Assembly (NCBI GenBank): GCA_963755695.1
Contig: CAVWLB010000010.1
Location: forward strand, 2,790,001 to 2,854,000
Source of the DNA: QHWT01 sp963755695
GTDB taxonomy: Bacteria; Acidobacteriota; Vicinamibacteria; Vicinamibacterales; 2-12-FULL-66-21
Reading direction: 5' to 3'
Length of the DNA stretch: 64,000 nucleotides
This document shows positions 16,084 through 26,386 of the stretch, one piece after another. Within the stretch, counting starts at the first letter, position 1. The number at the start of each line of letters is the position of its first letter. Position numbers and translations under genes: made by a program. The notes under the pieces were generated by a model. The model did not search any database and was not told the origin of the DNA. It worked only from the letters and a program-made list of their open reading frames with translations.

Positions 16084-17763
16084 TCATTTGCATCTGTTGG
16101 TTATCAACAGGAGCTCCGGAAGCGGTTGCCGGGCGATGATGGTACGGAGCTTCACGTCGAAGGTCTGATACCGCTCGATGACGCAGGTCCGGGCGCCCAA
16201 GGTGGACTGAAGAGCGCTGTAGTCGTCTGCCGAGAGCACCGCATACACGCGGTGGTCCGACAAGACCGCATTCACGAACGGCTGCTCCTCGAAGTACTGA
16301 TCCACGTGCCGCTGCAGGTAATAGACCATGCTGGGTAGCGCCACCTGGTAATGCGCCACCACGTCGCCAGGTTGCAGCCGCTGCTCGAGCACGTGGCTGA
16401 TCGCGGGGACCGGCTTGTAGCGCTCGAAGTCGGGAAGAACGCGAACGACGAATGCCCAGTCGATGACCACCATCGCGGCAAGGAGCGTCAGCGCTGACGC
16501 CGCGGGCTTGCGCACCAGTGCCAGCGTCAGCGCCAGCACACCGCCGGCCAGCCCGCAGAGACCGACAACGAGCGATCCGTGTAACGCGTAGACGCGCCCC
16601 GCGGTCTCGAACAGCCACAGCACCGCCGTGCTGGTCAGCGTCAACAGCATCGCGGCACCGAGCAGGCTGGCGCGGAGCCAGCCCCGCCAGCGTGGATCCG
16701 AAATCCCCGATGCGATGACCGCCCCACCGAGCGCGGCGACTGCGGAAACGATTGGAAAGATGTAGAGGTCCTGCTTGCCGGCGGAGAACGAGAAGAAACC
16801 CACGACCGCGCCGATCCAGCACCAGAGCAGCCTCGCTGTCCGATCCTTCTCGCAGTAGGTCCATCGCGCGGCGGCAAGGAGGAAAGCAGACAACGGAAAC
16901 GAATCGCTCAGCACCACCGGCAGATAAAACCACGCGCCGCGATGCTGCCGGACGCCGAACCCGGAGGTGTAGCGTTCGAAGTTCTCACTGATGACGAACG
17001 AACGGATGTACATCCACCCGTGCTCGTGATGAAGCGCCGCGTACCATGGCACCACGATCATCGCCACGATGACGATACCGATCGGCAGCATCATCTCGCG
17101 GATGCGACCCAGCTCACGATGGACGGCAAGGTAGAGGAAGAACGCGAGCCCTGGCAGAACGACCGCCACCGGCCCTTTGGTGAGTACTCCCAGGCCGACC
17201 GCAACGTACATCAATGCCAGGAACAGCCGCCGCCGCTCCGGGTAGCGTTCGCTGAGCGCGAAGCACGCGAGCGTCAGCGACATGAAGGCGGTAATCCAGA
17301 TGTCGATGAAGATGCGCCGCGCGAACATCACCAGCCGCGGCGCCGCCGCGAGACCCACGGCGGCCCACAGGCCGGCGCTGCGACCGAGGCGAAGCGTGGA
17401 TTCTCCGTCCCGCACCGATCGCGCATCACTCCTCGCACCTCGCGCATCGGCGGCCAGCCGCCCCAACAGGTACGCGCATCCAATGATGATCATCGCACCG
17501 ATGGCCATCGCAACCCGTTGCGCGGTCACCGATACACCGAACAGCCGGTAGAACACTGCCACGATCCAGTAGCTCAGGACCGGTTTGTTGAACCGTGGCA
17601 GATAGTTGAAGGTCGGGTTGATGAAGTCGTGCGACTCCAGCATCTCCCGCGGCGTTTCGACGTAGAACGCTTCGTTCGCGTCCCAGATTGATTCGGCGCC
17701 GAGATGGATGAAATAGATCGCCGCGGCAGCCGCGAGCAGGCCGGGCAGCGCGAATCGGCGCAG
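16084..17763 (-). CDS. GT39/ArnT-like membrane glycosyltransferase without a standard start codon
   Basis: This is a polytopic membrane enzyme of the ArnT/protein mannosyltransferase clan, which uses polyprenyl-phosphate sugars. The diagnostic first periplasmic loop SIWDANEAFYVETPREMLES (with the Asp and Glu of the clan) and YLPRFNKPVLSYWIVAVFYRLFG are present. The first ATG in frame (17643) falls after that loop and after TM1 (ALPGLLAAAAAIYFIHLG). Between the upstream in-frame stop (near 17890) and 17643 I find no ATG, GTG or TTG. CTG at 17763 is the best-placed initiation codon, with a GGA a few bases upstream. The last codons merge into a repeat tract. The function is well supported, the start is not. 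Confidence 0.8.
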   Translation of the reverse strand: MRRFALPGLLAAAAAIYFIHLGAESIWDANEAFYVETPREMLESHDFINPTFNYLPRFNKPVLSYWIVAVFYRLFGVSVTAQRVAMAIGAMIIIGCAYLLGRLAADARGARSDARSVRDGESTLRLGRSAGLWAAVGLAAAPRLVMFARRIFIDIWITAFMSLTLACFALSERYPERRRLFLALMYVAVGLGVLTKGPVAVVLPGLAFFLYLAVHRELGRIREMMLPIGIVIVAMIVVPWYAALHHEHGWMYIRSFVISENFERYTSGFGVRQHRGAWFYLPVVLSDSFPLSAFLLAAARWTYCEKDRTARLLWCWIGAVVGFFSFSAGKQDLYIFPIVSAVAALGGAVIASGISDPRWRGWLRASLLGAAMLLTLTSTAVLWLFETAGRVYALHGSLVVGLCGLAGGVLALTLALVRKPAASALTLLAAMVVIDWAFVVRVLPDFERYKPVPAISHVLEQRLQPGDVVAHYQVALPSMVYYLQRHVDQYFEEQPFVNAVLSDHRVYAVLSADDYSALQSTLGARTCVIERYQTFDVKLRTIIARQPLPELLLITNRCK

Positions 17764-17833
17764 GGCCGTTCCAGCGCCGGCCTTCGGCTCGGCTTCGGCC
17801 TGGGGGCGCTCGCGCCGCGTGACCGGGGAGGAA

Positions 17834-19378
17834 TTAGTGGCGGAAATGGCGTCGCCCCGTAAAGACCATGGCCAGGCCGTGCTCGTCGGCGGCGGCGATC
17901 ACCTCGGCGTCTCGAACCGATCCGCCCGGTTGCACGATGGCAGTCGCGCCCGCCTCGGCAATCGCGTCGAGACCATCGCGGAATGGAAAAAACGCATCCG
18001 ACGCAGCCACCGATCCCTCGAGCGATCCGGTGCCGCCCGCCTTCATCACGGCCACCTTGACCGCGTCGACGCGGCTCATCTGGCCTGCGCCGACCGCAAG
18101 CGTGCGATCGGCCGCGGTAAAGATCACGGCGTTCGACTTGACATGTGCCGAGACCCGCCACGCGAACCTGAGCGCCGTCCATTCATCCGGTGTCGGCTGA
18201 CGCTTGGTCACGACCTTCGGCATACCGTCATGCGGCCACGGATCGCGCGCTTCCGTAACGCGATCGGACTGCTGGCTCAAAATACCCCCGAGAATCGACC
18301 GCACATCGAACCAGGTCTGGTGCCCGGGCAGTTCAAACGCCGTGGTGACGACGCGCATGTTGGCTTTGGTTGCAAGAATGGGCCGTGCATCGTCCGTAAT
18401 TCCAGGCGCCATCACCGCCTCGATGAACGTCGTCACGATCGCTCGCGCCGTGTCGGCGTCAATCGGCCGGTTGACGCCGACGATGCCGCCGAACGCGGAC
18501 AGCGGATCTGCCTCCCGGGCGCGAATATATGCGTCCATCGCGCTCGATCCCGTCGCCACGCCGCACGGATTCGTGTGCTTGATGACGACTGCCGCGGGTT
18601 CCGTGAATTCCAGCGCGATACGAAGGGCGGCATCGAGATCCAGCAGGTTGGTGTACGACAACTCCTTGCCCTGGTGCACCTGCCAGGCCGCTTCGCTCGG
18701 TCCTGCACTATTCCACTCGGCGGCCTGATGCGGATTTTCGCCGTAGCGAAGGCTCTTGCGCTCCTGGACTTGCGGCACGCGGTGGAACTGCCCGTCCTGA
18801 ACGGCGATGTGCTGCAGCGTCTTCGCGATCAAGGCGTCGAACTCGGCCGTATGTGCGAAGGCCTTCTTCATCAGCTCGAACCTGAACTCGAGCGACGGTC
18901 CACCGTTTCGCGCCAGTTCCTCGATCACTCTTCCATAATCGGCGGGATCGACCACGACCATTACGTCGCGGAAGTTCTTCCCCGCAGCCCGCAGCAGTGA
19001 CGGTCCGCCGATATCGATCTGTTCGACCAGCTCGTCGAAGGAGGTCCCGGAGTCCTCCGCCGCTCTCGCAAATGGATAAAGGTTCACGACGACGAGATCC
19101 ACCGGTTCGATGCCCTGAGAGGCAATCGCTTTGAGGTCATCTGCCCGATTGCGACGCGCGAGGATGCCGCCGTGGATTTTCGGGTGCAGCGTCTTGACGC
19201 GCCCGTCCATCATTTCGGGAAATCCGGTAACCTCCGACACGTTCGTCACCGGCAGACCCGCCTCGGCAAGCGATCTCGCGGTGCCACCCGTCGAGATGAG
19301 CTGGACGCCCCGTGTGACCAGTCCACGAGCCAGTTCGACCAGCCCAGTTTTGTCCGAAACACTCAGAATTGCGCGCAT
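17834..19378 (-). CDS. purH: Bifunctional AICAR formyltransferase/IMP cyclohydrolase
   Basis: PurH performs the last two steps of IMP synthesis. The N-terminal MGS-like cyclohydrolase domain reads ILSVSDKTGLVELARGLV and later GGVDL-like NLYPFA. The transformylase domain has VVIKHTNPCGVATG and SDAFFPFRDGLDAIAEAGATAIVQPGGS. The length, 514 aa, is normal. The C-terminus GRRHFRH ends at a TAA 70 nt before the candidate CTG start of the GT39 gene. It is divergent from the cold-shock gene. Confidence 0.97.
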   Translation of the reverse strand: MRAILSVSDKTGLVELARGLVTRGVQLISTGGTARSLAEAGLPVTNVSEVTGFPEMMDGRVKTLHPKIHGGILARRNRADDLKAIASQGIEPVDLVVVNLYPFARAAEDSGTSFDELVEQIDIGGPSLLRAAGKNFRDVMVVVDPADYGRVIEELARNGGPSLEFRFELMKKAFAHTAEFDALIAKTLQHIAVQDGQFHRVPQVQERKSLRYGENPHQAAEWNSAGPSEAAWQVHQGKELSYTNLLDLDAALRIALEFTEPAAVVIKHTNPCGVATGSSAMDAYIRAREADPLSAFGGIVGVNRPIDADTARAIVTTFIEAVMAPGITDDARPILATKANMRVVTTAFELPGHQTWFDVRSILGGILSQQSDRVTEARDPWPHDGMPKVVTKRQPTPDEWTALRFAWRVSAHVKSNAVIFTAADRTLAVGAGQMSRVDAVKVAVMKAGGTGSLEGSVAASDAFFPFRDGLDAIAEAGATAIVQPGGSVRDAEVIAAADEHGLAMVFTGRRHFRH

Positions 19379-19392
19379 ATTGTGGGATTTGC

Positions 19393-19421
19393 TTGACTTA
19401 GCGGCTCCAGCCCCTTACTAT
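19393..19421 (+). promoter_or_regulatory. Sigma-70-like promoter of the cold-shock gene
   Basis: TTGACT (19393-19398) and TACTAT (19416-19421) are separated by exactly 17 nt. This predicts transcription start near 19428, about 124 nt before the csp ATG. It is the best sigma-70 match noticed in the window, judged by eye only. Confidence 0.65.
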
Positions 19422-19429
19422 GCCATCGG

Positions 19430-19445
19430 CGCTGGCGGGCCAGCG
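19430..19445 (+). promoter_or_regulatory. First hairpin of the csp leader
   Basis: CGCTGG, loop CGGG, then CCAGCG form a perfect 6-bp stem directly after the predicted transcription start. It precedes a terminator-like hairpin in the same leader and may stabilise the RNA 5' end or compete with a downstream fold. Confidence 0.5.
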
Positions 19446-19455
19446 TCGTAAGCCG

Positions 19456-19481
19456 AGGCCGCGCTCTCGCGGTCTTTTTTT
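19456..19481 (+). terminator. Terminator-like hairpin inside the csp leader
   Basis: AGGCCGCG, loop CTCT, CGCGGTCT pair over 8 bp (one G-U) and are followed at once by seven T residues (19475-19481). That is a canonical intrinsic terminator. It lies between the promoter at 19393 and the csp start at 19552, with no gene upstream on this strand. It would therefore act as an attenuator of csp or end a leader RNA of about 50 nt. Confidence 0.7.
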
Positions 19482-19551
19482 ATGTCCGGGGGTCATGGCT
19501 GCGTCGGCACGCGCCCGGCTCCAACCCATTGCAACAGGCAGGAACAGTACG

Positions 19552-19758
19552 ATGCGTATCACAGGCAAGGTCAAGTGGTTCAACAACGCCAAGGGTTACG
19601 GTTTCATTGAGCGCGACGGCGGGAGCGACGTCTTCGTTCACTTCTCGGCAGTGCAAGGCAATGGTTTCCGGACGCTCGAAGAAGGCCAGGCGGTCGAATT
19701 CGAGATCGTTGACGGCCCCAAGGGCCCGCAGGCCGGCAACGTCACCAAAGCCAGCTAG
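19552..19758 (+). CDS. Cold-shock protein of the CspA family
   Basis: This single OB-fold nucleic-acid chaperone is 68 aa long. It has both RNA-binding motifs, [11 protein letters not shown] and VFVHFSAVQ, and the start [18 protein letters not shown]. Such proteins melt RNA structure at low temperature or in growth transitions. ATG 19552 has a good ribosome site (AGGAA 8 nt upstream). The 5' leader carries two hairpins, the second a full intrinsic terminator, which suggests control by readthrough. Confidence 0.95.
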   Translation: MRITGKVKWFNNAKGYGFIERDGGSDVFVHFSAVQGNGFRTLEEGQAVEFEIVDGPKGPQAGNVTKAS

Positions 19759-19779
19759 TCCATGGATGGGCGAGGGACG

Positions 19780-20370
19780 TCATTCGTCCTTCGCCCCCTT
19801 CATCCCCTTCACCGTAAAGTTCACCTTCCCGTCCTTCACCGCCACACGGAACGCCACCTCGGGGTTTCCGGCCTCGCGCAGTTTTCCGACCTGATCCTTG
19901 ACGAGGGCGGCAAAGCGGTGAAACGGCACGACCTCTTCCCCGCTTTCGCGGCGCGCATCCATCAGGGAATCGTACAGCGAATGGAGTTTGTCCATCTCGC
20001 GCATGGGATCCTTGAACGCCGTCACGTGTAGAACCTTTGCGTCGGCCGGGGCTTTTGGTTTCTGAACCTCTTTCGCAGGCGGCTGTCTGAATGGACCCGG
20101 GCGTCCTTCCTCGCGCGCCCTCAGACCCCGATCCCACAGATCCACGAATTTCTGGTAGCGGGTCGACAACATGTCGAAGCGGAACCGATCGACGGCCGCC
20201 TGAATGTGCGTGCGTCCCCAGCGCTTGATCAGGGCGTCGACGCGTCCACGAGTTTCCCAGGGCGGACGCGGCAGCCGCCCGGAGAAGAACATGTTGTACT
20301 CGGCCTCGAGCCTTTTCAGCTCCGCCTCGAGCGTCTGCAAATCCTTCTGAACGTCTGTGGGCTCGGGCAT
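19780..20370 (-). CDS. Conserved hypothetical protein, possibly MXAN_5187 C-terminal-like
   Basis: This is a 196-aa soluble protein without a signal peptide. Residues about 8-30 form a likely coiled coil (LQTLEAELKRLEAEYNMFFSG). A helical core with RVDALIKRWGRTHIQAAVDRFRF and RYQKFVDLWDRGLRAREEGR follows, and it ends in a small beta segment, EVAFRVAVKDGKVNFTVKGM. The C-terminus recalls a domain first named in a Myxococcus protein; that link is from memory. The function is unknown. ATG 20370 is chosen because the upstream in-frame start at 20397 adds no conserved sequence. It is convergent with csp. Confidence 0.7.
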   Translation of the reverse strand: MPEPTDVQKDLQTLEAELKRLEAEYNMFFSGRLPRPPWETRGRVDALIKRWGRTHIQAAVDRFRFDMLSTRYQKFVDLWDRGLRAREEGRPGPFRQPPAKEVQKPKAPADAKVLHVTAFKDPMREMDKLHSLYDSLMDARRESGEEVVPFHRFAALVKDQVGKLREAGNPEVAFRVAVKDGKVNFTVKGMKGAKDE

Positions 20371-20437
20371 CGTCAGAGAGCCGGGCGACGGAAGCAACGA
20401 GTCAGGGATCGGCGTTCTGCGGCCTGCAGCTCTGGTT

Positions 20438-20872
20438 TCATCGAATCAGAAACCAGATCAACGGCAGCCACAATTCGCGCGCGTACGGCAGCGGCCGATC
20501 GTCGATCAACACGTCGGTCGTGTCGTACCGCCCGACGATCTCGAACAGGTCGCGCAGCCGGACTGCATCCTTCGGATAGAAGCGGGCGCGGTGACGCAGG
20601 CGATCGCCGCTGCCGAGCTCACGATATTCCGCGGATGCGCGCGCCATCTCCACGGCCCGCGTGTAGTCCGCACCGTCGAATGGGGAAAACTCGATCGTGA
20701 CCGAGAACGGAAGCCTCGGCGTGCCGAATAGCGCTTCGCTCAGCTCGGGGCTCAGCGCAGCAAGCTCCTCGTCCGCCGGCTGCTCCGGCAGATCGACGTA
20801 CGGCCAGAAACGCTCGACCGGCCGGTAGTCGGGAACCGGAACCGACGGCGGAGTGTTGGGATCTGAAGCCAT
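20438..20872 (-). CDS. Hypothetical protein, 144 aa
   Basis: I do not recognise this family. The protein has a Pro-rich start, a middle segment SVTIEFSPFDGADYTRAVEMARASAEYRE, a basic segment RLRHRARFYPKDAVRLRDLFEIVG and an aromatic C-terminus, LWLPLIWFLIR. No signal peptide or clear membrane helix is seen. The frame on this strand is open far beyond the gene only because it mirrors selA. The start ATG 20872 leaves 60 nt to the divergent selA start. Confidence 0.55.
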   Translation of the reverse strand: MASDPNTPPSVPVPDYRPVERFWPYVDLPEQPADEELAALSPELSEALFGTPRLPFSVTIEFSPFDGADYTRAVEMARASAEYRELGSGDRLRHRARFYPKDAVRLRDLFEIVGRYDTTDVLIDDRPLPYARELWLPLIWFLIR

Positions 20873-20932
20873 CACTGATGCGGGAATCGTGATGGTATCC
20901 TGAACGGTGATGAGCGGCAAGACACCTGGGAC

Positions 20933-22312
20933 ATGACCCACCTCCGTGTCATTCCATCCATCGAACAGTTGCGCCAGCGTGACGCGATGCGGGCCCTGGA
21001 GACCCGGTACGGCCGGACGGCCCTGGTCGATGCGTTGCGGGCCGAGACCGCCGCGCTCCGCGATCACCTGGGTTCGGGTCAGGTTGCTGCGGTCACCGTC
21101 GCCGAAGCCGTCGAGGCGATCGAGCGCGGGACGGACGCGCGCCTTCGCGCAGCCATGCGTCCGTCGCTCGTCGGGCTCATCAACGCGACCGGCGTAATCA
21201 TTCACACCAATCTGGGGCGTGCGCCGCTGTCGCGGGCAGCCGTGGCGCGCGTGGCCGAGATTGCCGCGGGTTACACCAACCTCGAATACGATCTGGATCG
21301 CGGCGCGCGCGGCCGGCGCGACGTACATGCCACCCATCTCCTCACCCGCCTGACCGGCGCCGACGCCGCCGTCGTCGTCAACAACAATGCCGCCGCGACG
21401 TTGCTGCTGCTCGCGGCGCTCGCGAATGGCCGCGAGGTGCTCATCTCGCGCGGGGAGCTGGTTGAAATCGGCGGCGGCTTCCGGGTGCCCGATGTGATGG
21501 CGCAATCCGGCGCGATTCTTCGCGAGGTCGGGACGACCAACCGGACGCGAATCGCGGATTACGCGGCGGCAATCGGCGAGCAGACGGCGCTCATCCTGCG
21601 GGTGCACCCGTCGAACTTCCGCATCGAGGGATTCACCGAACGTCCCTCGCTGAAAGATCTCGTGGCCCTGGGACGCCGCTTCAGAGTGCCGGTTGCCGAG
21701 GATCTCGGGAGCGGCTGGCTCGGGTGGCCTGAGCGGGCAGATCTCGCGGCGGCGCTCGGCGACGAGCCGATTGTCGCGGAGAGTATCGAGGCCGGCGCCG
21801 ATCTCGTCTGCTTCAGCGGTGACAAGCTGTTGGGCGGGCCGCAAGCGGGGATCATCGCCGGAGAAGCTGAAGCCATCGCAACGATCGCGCGGCATCCGTT
21901 GATGCGCGCGCTGCGCGTCGACAAGCTGACGTATGCAGCGCTCGAGGCGACGCTCGAGGCGCACGCGATTGGCCGGCGCGAAACGGTGCCGGTGATTCGC
22001 ATGCTGGGATCGGCCGTCGAGGAGATCGGCCGGCGCGCGAAGGCTGTCGCCGCGTCGATGGCCGGCAACGGCTGGACGACGCGGGTCATCGACGGCATCT
22101 CCACCATCGGCGGCGGCAGCGCAAGCGGCGCAGAGCTCCCCACGCGTCTCGTGCAGCTCGAACGCGGCGGGTTGTCCGCCGATGAAATCGAACGTCGACT
22201 GCGCGCCTCCGACCCGCCGATCGTCGCGCGTATTCAGGATCACCATGTCGTGCTGGATCTTCGGACGGTGCTGCCTGAACAGGACCAGCAGCTGGCCGCG
22301 CTGGTCATTTGA
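20933..22312 (+). CDS. selA: L-seryl-tRNA(Sec) selenium transferase
   Basis: SelA is a PLP enzyme that turns Ser-tRNA(Sec) into Sec-tRNA(Sec) using selenophosphate. The 459-aa protein has the SelA N-terminal domain (IPSIEQLRQRDAMRALETRYG), GLINATGVIIHTNLGRAPLS, and the PLP lysine in VCFSGDKLLGGPQAGI. The length is typical. No selB, selC or selD lies in the window, so the rest of the Sec machinery must be elsewhere if SelA is functional here. Confidence 0.95.
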   Translation: MTHLRVIPSIEQLRQRDAMRALETRYGRTALVDALRAETAALRDHLGSGQVAAVTVAEAVEAIERGTDARLRAAMRPSLVGLINATGVIIHTNLGRAPLSRAAVARVAEIAAGYTNLEYDLDRGARGRRDVHATHLLTRLTGADAAVVVNNNAAATLLLLAALANGREVLISRGELVEIGGGFRVPDVMAQSGAILREVGTTNRTRIADYAAAIGEQTALILRVHPSNFRIEGFTERPSLKDLVALGRRFRVPVAEDLGSGWLGWPERADLAAALGDEPIVAESIEAGADLVCFSGDKLLGGPQAGIIAGEAEAIATIARHPLMRALRVDKLTYAALEATLEAHAIGRRETVPVIRMLGSAVEEIGRRAKAVAASMAGNGWTTRVIDGISTIGGGSASGAELPTRLVQLERGGLSADEIERRLRASDPPIVARIQDHHVVLDLRTVLPEQDQQLAALVI

Positions 22313-22352
22313 GTCTCTCGCTCGCCCGTGGTGCGGCCGGATGTCAGGTTGA

Positions 22353-23141
22353 TTACCCGGGCCTCTTCGATTCCTCGTCAGGCCTGAGGATCAGGCTGCA
22401 GCACGTCAGCGCCCCTTCGGCCTTGGCAATCTCGGTGACGTCCAGCGCTTCAGTCCGGATCCCCCGCGCCTCGAGCCGTGCGCGCGTGCGGGGGAAGGCG
22501 GTCGCGCACAGCGTGACGTCGCCAACCCGCAGGACATTGGCGGCCATCGGCTCCAGAGCGTCAACGTCGATTACCTGAGCGTCGGCAAACGTCGCGGGAT
22601 CGACCCAATCTGGATTCAGGATGAGCGTGTGGTCGTCTGCGAGCGTGGCCGCGGATTTGAGGTGTAAGCAGCCACGGACCGGAACGGTGACGACAGCGTA
22701 ATCGTAGGGTGCAAGCAGCGTCGCGAGCTGGCGCGCAGCATCCGGATTCGTCCGACCGGACGCCCCGACGTAGACACGTCGTCCGACCACCAGCACGTCG
22801 CCGCCGTCGAGGGTGCCTGGCGCCTCGATGAACCCGAGGTCGCGGTATGCCTTTAGCGCGGTCGCAACCGAGGTCACCTCGTCACGGCGCGACTCGGCCC
22901 CTGGCCGCGCGACGATCGCGATACCGTCGAAGACAACTGCCGCGTCCTCGACGAAAACCGAGTCAGGGAGTTCAGGACGATCGGGGAGACGTTCGACGCG
23001 GCACCCGAGGCGCCTCAGCGCCTGCTCGTAGGCGGAATGTTGCTCGACGGCCCGGACGGGATCGATGGGCTCGCGTGCGAGATGGGTCAACTCGCATCTC
23101 ACGATACTTTCGGGAACGCTGCGGGTCAGCGCGACGAGCAC
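22353..23141 (-). CDS. Dimethylarginine dimethylaminohydrolase (DDAH) family protein
   Basis: This protein has the pentein fold. It shows the substrate-binding acid stretch LPDSVFVEDAAVVFDG, the GTLDGGDVLVVGRRVYVG loop, the catalytic His in VRGCLHLKSAATL and a C-terminal active-site Cys in ALTCCSLIL. Such enzymes hydrolyse methylated arginines to citrulline, and some relatives act on arginine or related guanidines, so the substrate is not certain. It is 262 aa long. It is convergent with selA and follows the nuo operon on the minus strand across a repeat tract. Confidence 0.9.
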   Translation of the reverse strand: MLVALTRSVPESIVRCELTHLAREPIDPVRAVEQHSAYEQALRRLGCRVERLPDRPELPDSVFVEDAAVVFDGIAIVARPGAESRRDEVTSVATALKAYRDLGFIEAPGTLDGGDVLVVGRRVYVGASGRTNPDAARQLATLLAPYDYAVVTVPVRGCLHLKSAATLADDHTLILNPDWVDPATFADAQVIDVDALEPMAANVLRVGDVTLCATAFPRTRARLEARGIRTEALDVTEIAKAEGALTCCSLILRPDEESKRPG

Positions 23142-23148
23142 GGTGTTC

Positions 23149-23213
23149 TGGTGAATTGGTGAATTGGTGATTCAGTGATTTGGTGATTTGGCCGAAATCA
23201 CCGATTCACCGGT
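23149..23213. repeat. TTGGTGATT-type inverted repeat after nuoN
   Basis: TGGTGAATTGGTGAATTGG-type units (23149-23190) face AAATCACCGATTCACCGG (23195-23212). The tract begins at the nuoN stop codon and ends a few bases into the upstream end of ddaH. Confidence 0.78.
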
Positions 23214-24633
23214 TCAAAAGATTGACTTGACCGAGTCGACCGCGTATTCGATGACCCGCGTGGGAAGCACACCCAGATAGAAGGTCGCCAGCATGGCGAG
23301 GGCGAGGGCGGTCATGGCCGGGAGGCTGACCCGCGGCCGCGCCGGAGCGGCCGCCTCCTCGGTCATGTACATCATCACGACGATCCGCAGGTAGAAGAAC
23401 ACCGAGACTACGCTCGAGAGCACGCCGATGATCGCCAGCCAGTAGTACCCTTCACGAACCGCGGCGGCGAAAATGTACCACTTCCCGATGAAGCCGGCGG
23501 TCGGGGGAAAGCCGCCGAGCGACAGGAGAAACACCGTCATCAGTCCCGCCAGTCCTGGGCGCGTCCGCCAGAGGCCGGCAAAGTCGCGCAGTTGATCGTG
23601 CGGATGTTCCGCCGTGCCAAGCAGCGCGACGATCCCGAGCGCGCCGATGTTGGCAACGGCGTAGGCGAGCAGATAGAAGAGGACCGCGGCCTTGCCCTCC
23701 TCGTTGGCGGCGACGATCCCGAGGAGCAGGTAACCGGCGTGCGCGATGCTGGAGTATGCCAGCATGCGCTTGACGTTGGTCTGCAGCACGCCGACGACGG
23801 TGCCAACGATCATCGTGGCGCCGGCAATCACCGACAACACGGGCACCCACTGTCCCTGCAGCGGCTGCAGCGTCGAGAGAAAAACGCGCACGAACGCTCC
23901 GAATGCCGCAGCCTTCACGCCGGTCGACATGAATGCGGTGACAATCGTCGGCGCTCCTTCGTAGGCGTCGGGCGTCCACATGTGGAACGGCACGGCCGAA
24001 ACCTTGAACGCGAACCCTACCGCCAGAAGGGCGACAGCCAGCATGGCCAGCGTGGCATGCGGCGCCGACGCCATCGCGGTGCCGATCTGGTCGAGCCGCG
24101 TCGAGCCCGCAATGGTGAACGCGAAGGCAATCCCGTAAAGAAAAAACGCGCTGGAAAACGCGCCGAGCAGGAAGTACTTGAACGCCGCCTCGGCCCCCTC
24201 GGCGCTTTCGCGCCGAATCCCGGTCAGTACGTAGACTGCAAGCGACAGCACTTCGAGCGCCAGAAAGATGACCAGCAGATCGGTGGCCGAGGCCATCAGC
24301 ATCATCCCGCTGATCGCAAACAGGGTCAGCGCGTAGTACTCACCGCTGGGAATGTCTTCGCGCTCCACCACGTCATGCGAAAACACCATGGTCAACACGC
24401 CGATGATGCAGAGGATGATGTTGATGAACAGCGCGAAGTTGTCGGCGTGCACGACGCCGAAGCTCTGGGCGTCGGTATTCCAGAGCTCGTACGAGGCGAC
24501 ACCCGCGCCGATCAGCCCGATGAGACCGAGACCCGCGATCGGCATCCGCTCCCCCGGCTGGCGGAACGCCTCTGCCAGCATGGCGGCAACCGCCGACAAG
24601 ACGACGATCAGCATCGGAATGATGGCGGCGAAA

Positions 24634-24641
<8 letters not shown>
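23214..24641 (-). CDS. nuoN: NADH-quinone oxidoreductase subunit N
   Basis: NuoN is one of three antiporter-like proton-pumping subunits of complex I. It has about 14 membrane segments. Conserved pieces include a Glu in TM5 (FLALEVLSLAVYVL), the broken helix region VSAVPFHMWTPDAYEGAP with its Lys, and LAYSSIAHAGYLLLG. ATG 24641 gives 475 aa and overlaps nuoM by 8 nt; upstream codons in this frame belong to nuoM's C-terminal region. It is the last gene of the nuo operon. Confidence 0.95.
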
Positions 24642-26271
<1,630 letters not shown>

Positions 26272-26287
26272 CGATTCCTATCTGTCG

Positions 26288-26386
26288 GTGCGGAGGCCCA
26301 AGGCCGGAGGCGCGAGGTCCGGCGAAGTGCCAAACACCATACTCAGGTTCATCGTCCGTTCGGACCTCGGACCTTGGACCTCGACG
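26288..26386. repeat. GGTCCGAG-type repeat between nuoL and nuoM
   Basis: Next to the nuoL stop is the tract GGACCTCGGACCTTGGACCT. Towards nuoM lie opposite-orientation units (GGAGGCGCGAGGTCCGG), which could pair with it. The tract begins immediately after the nuoL stop codon. Confidence 0.68.

Noticed and set aside
20873..22246. Minus-strand extension upstream of the 144-aa hypothetical gene
   Set aside because: The upstream part is antisense to selA. Only the 144-aa part lies outside selA.
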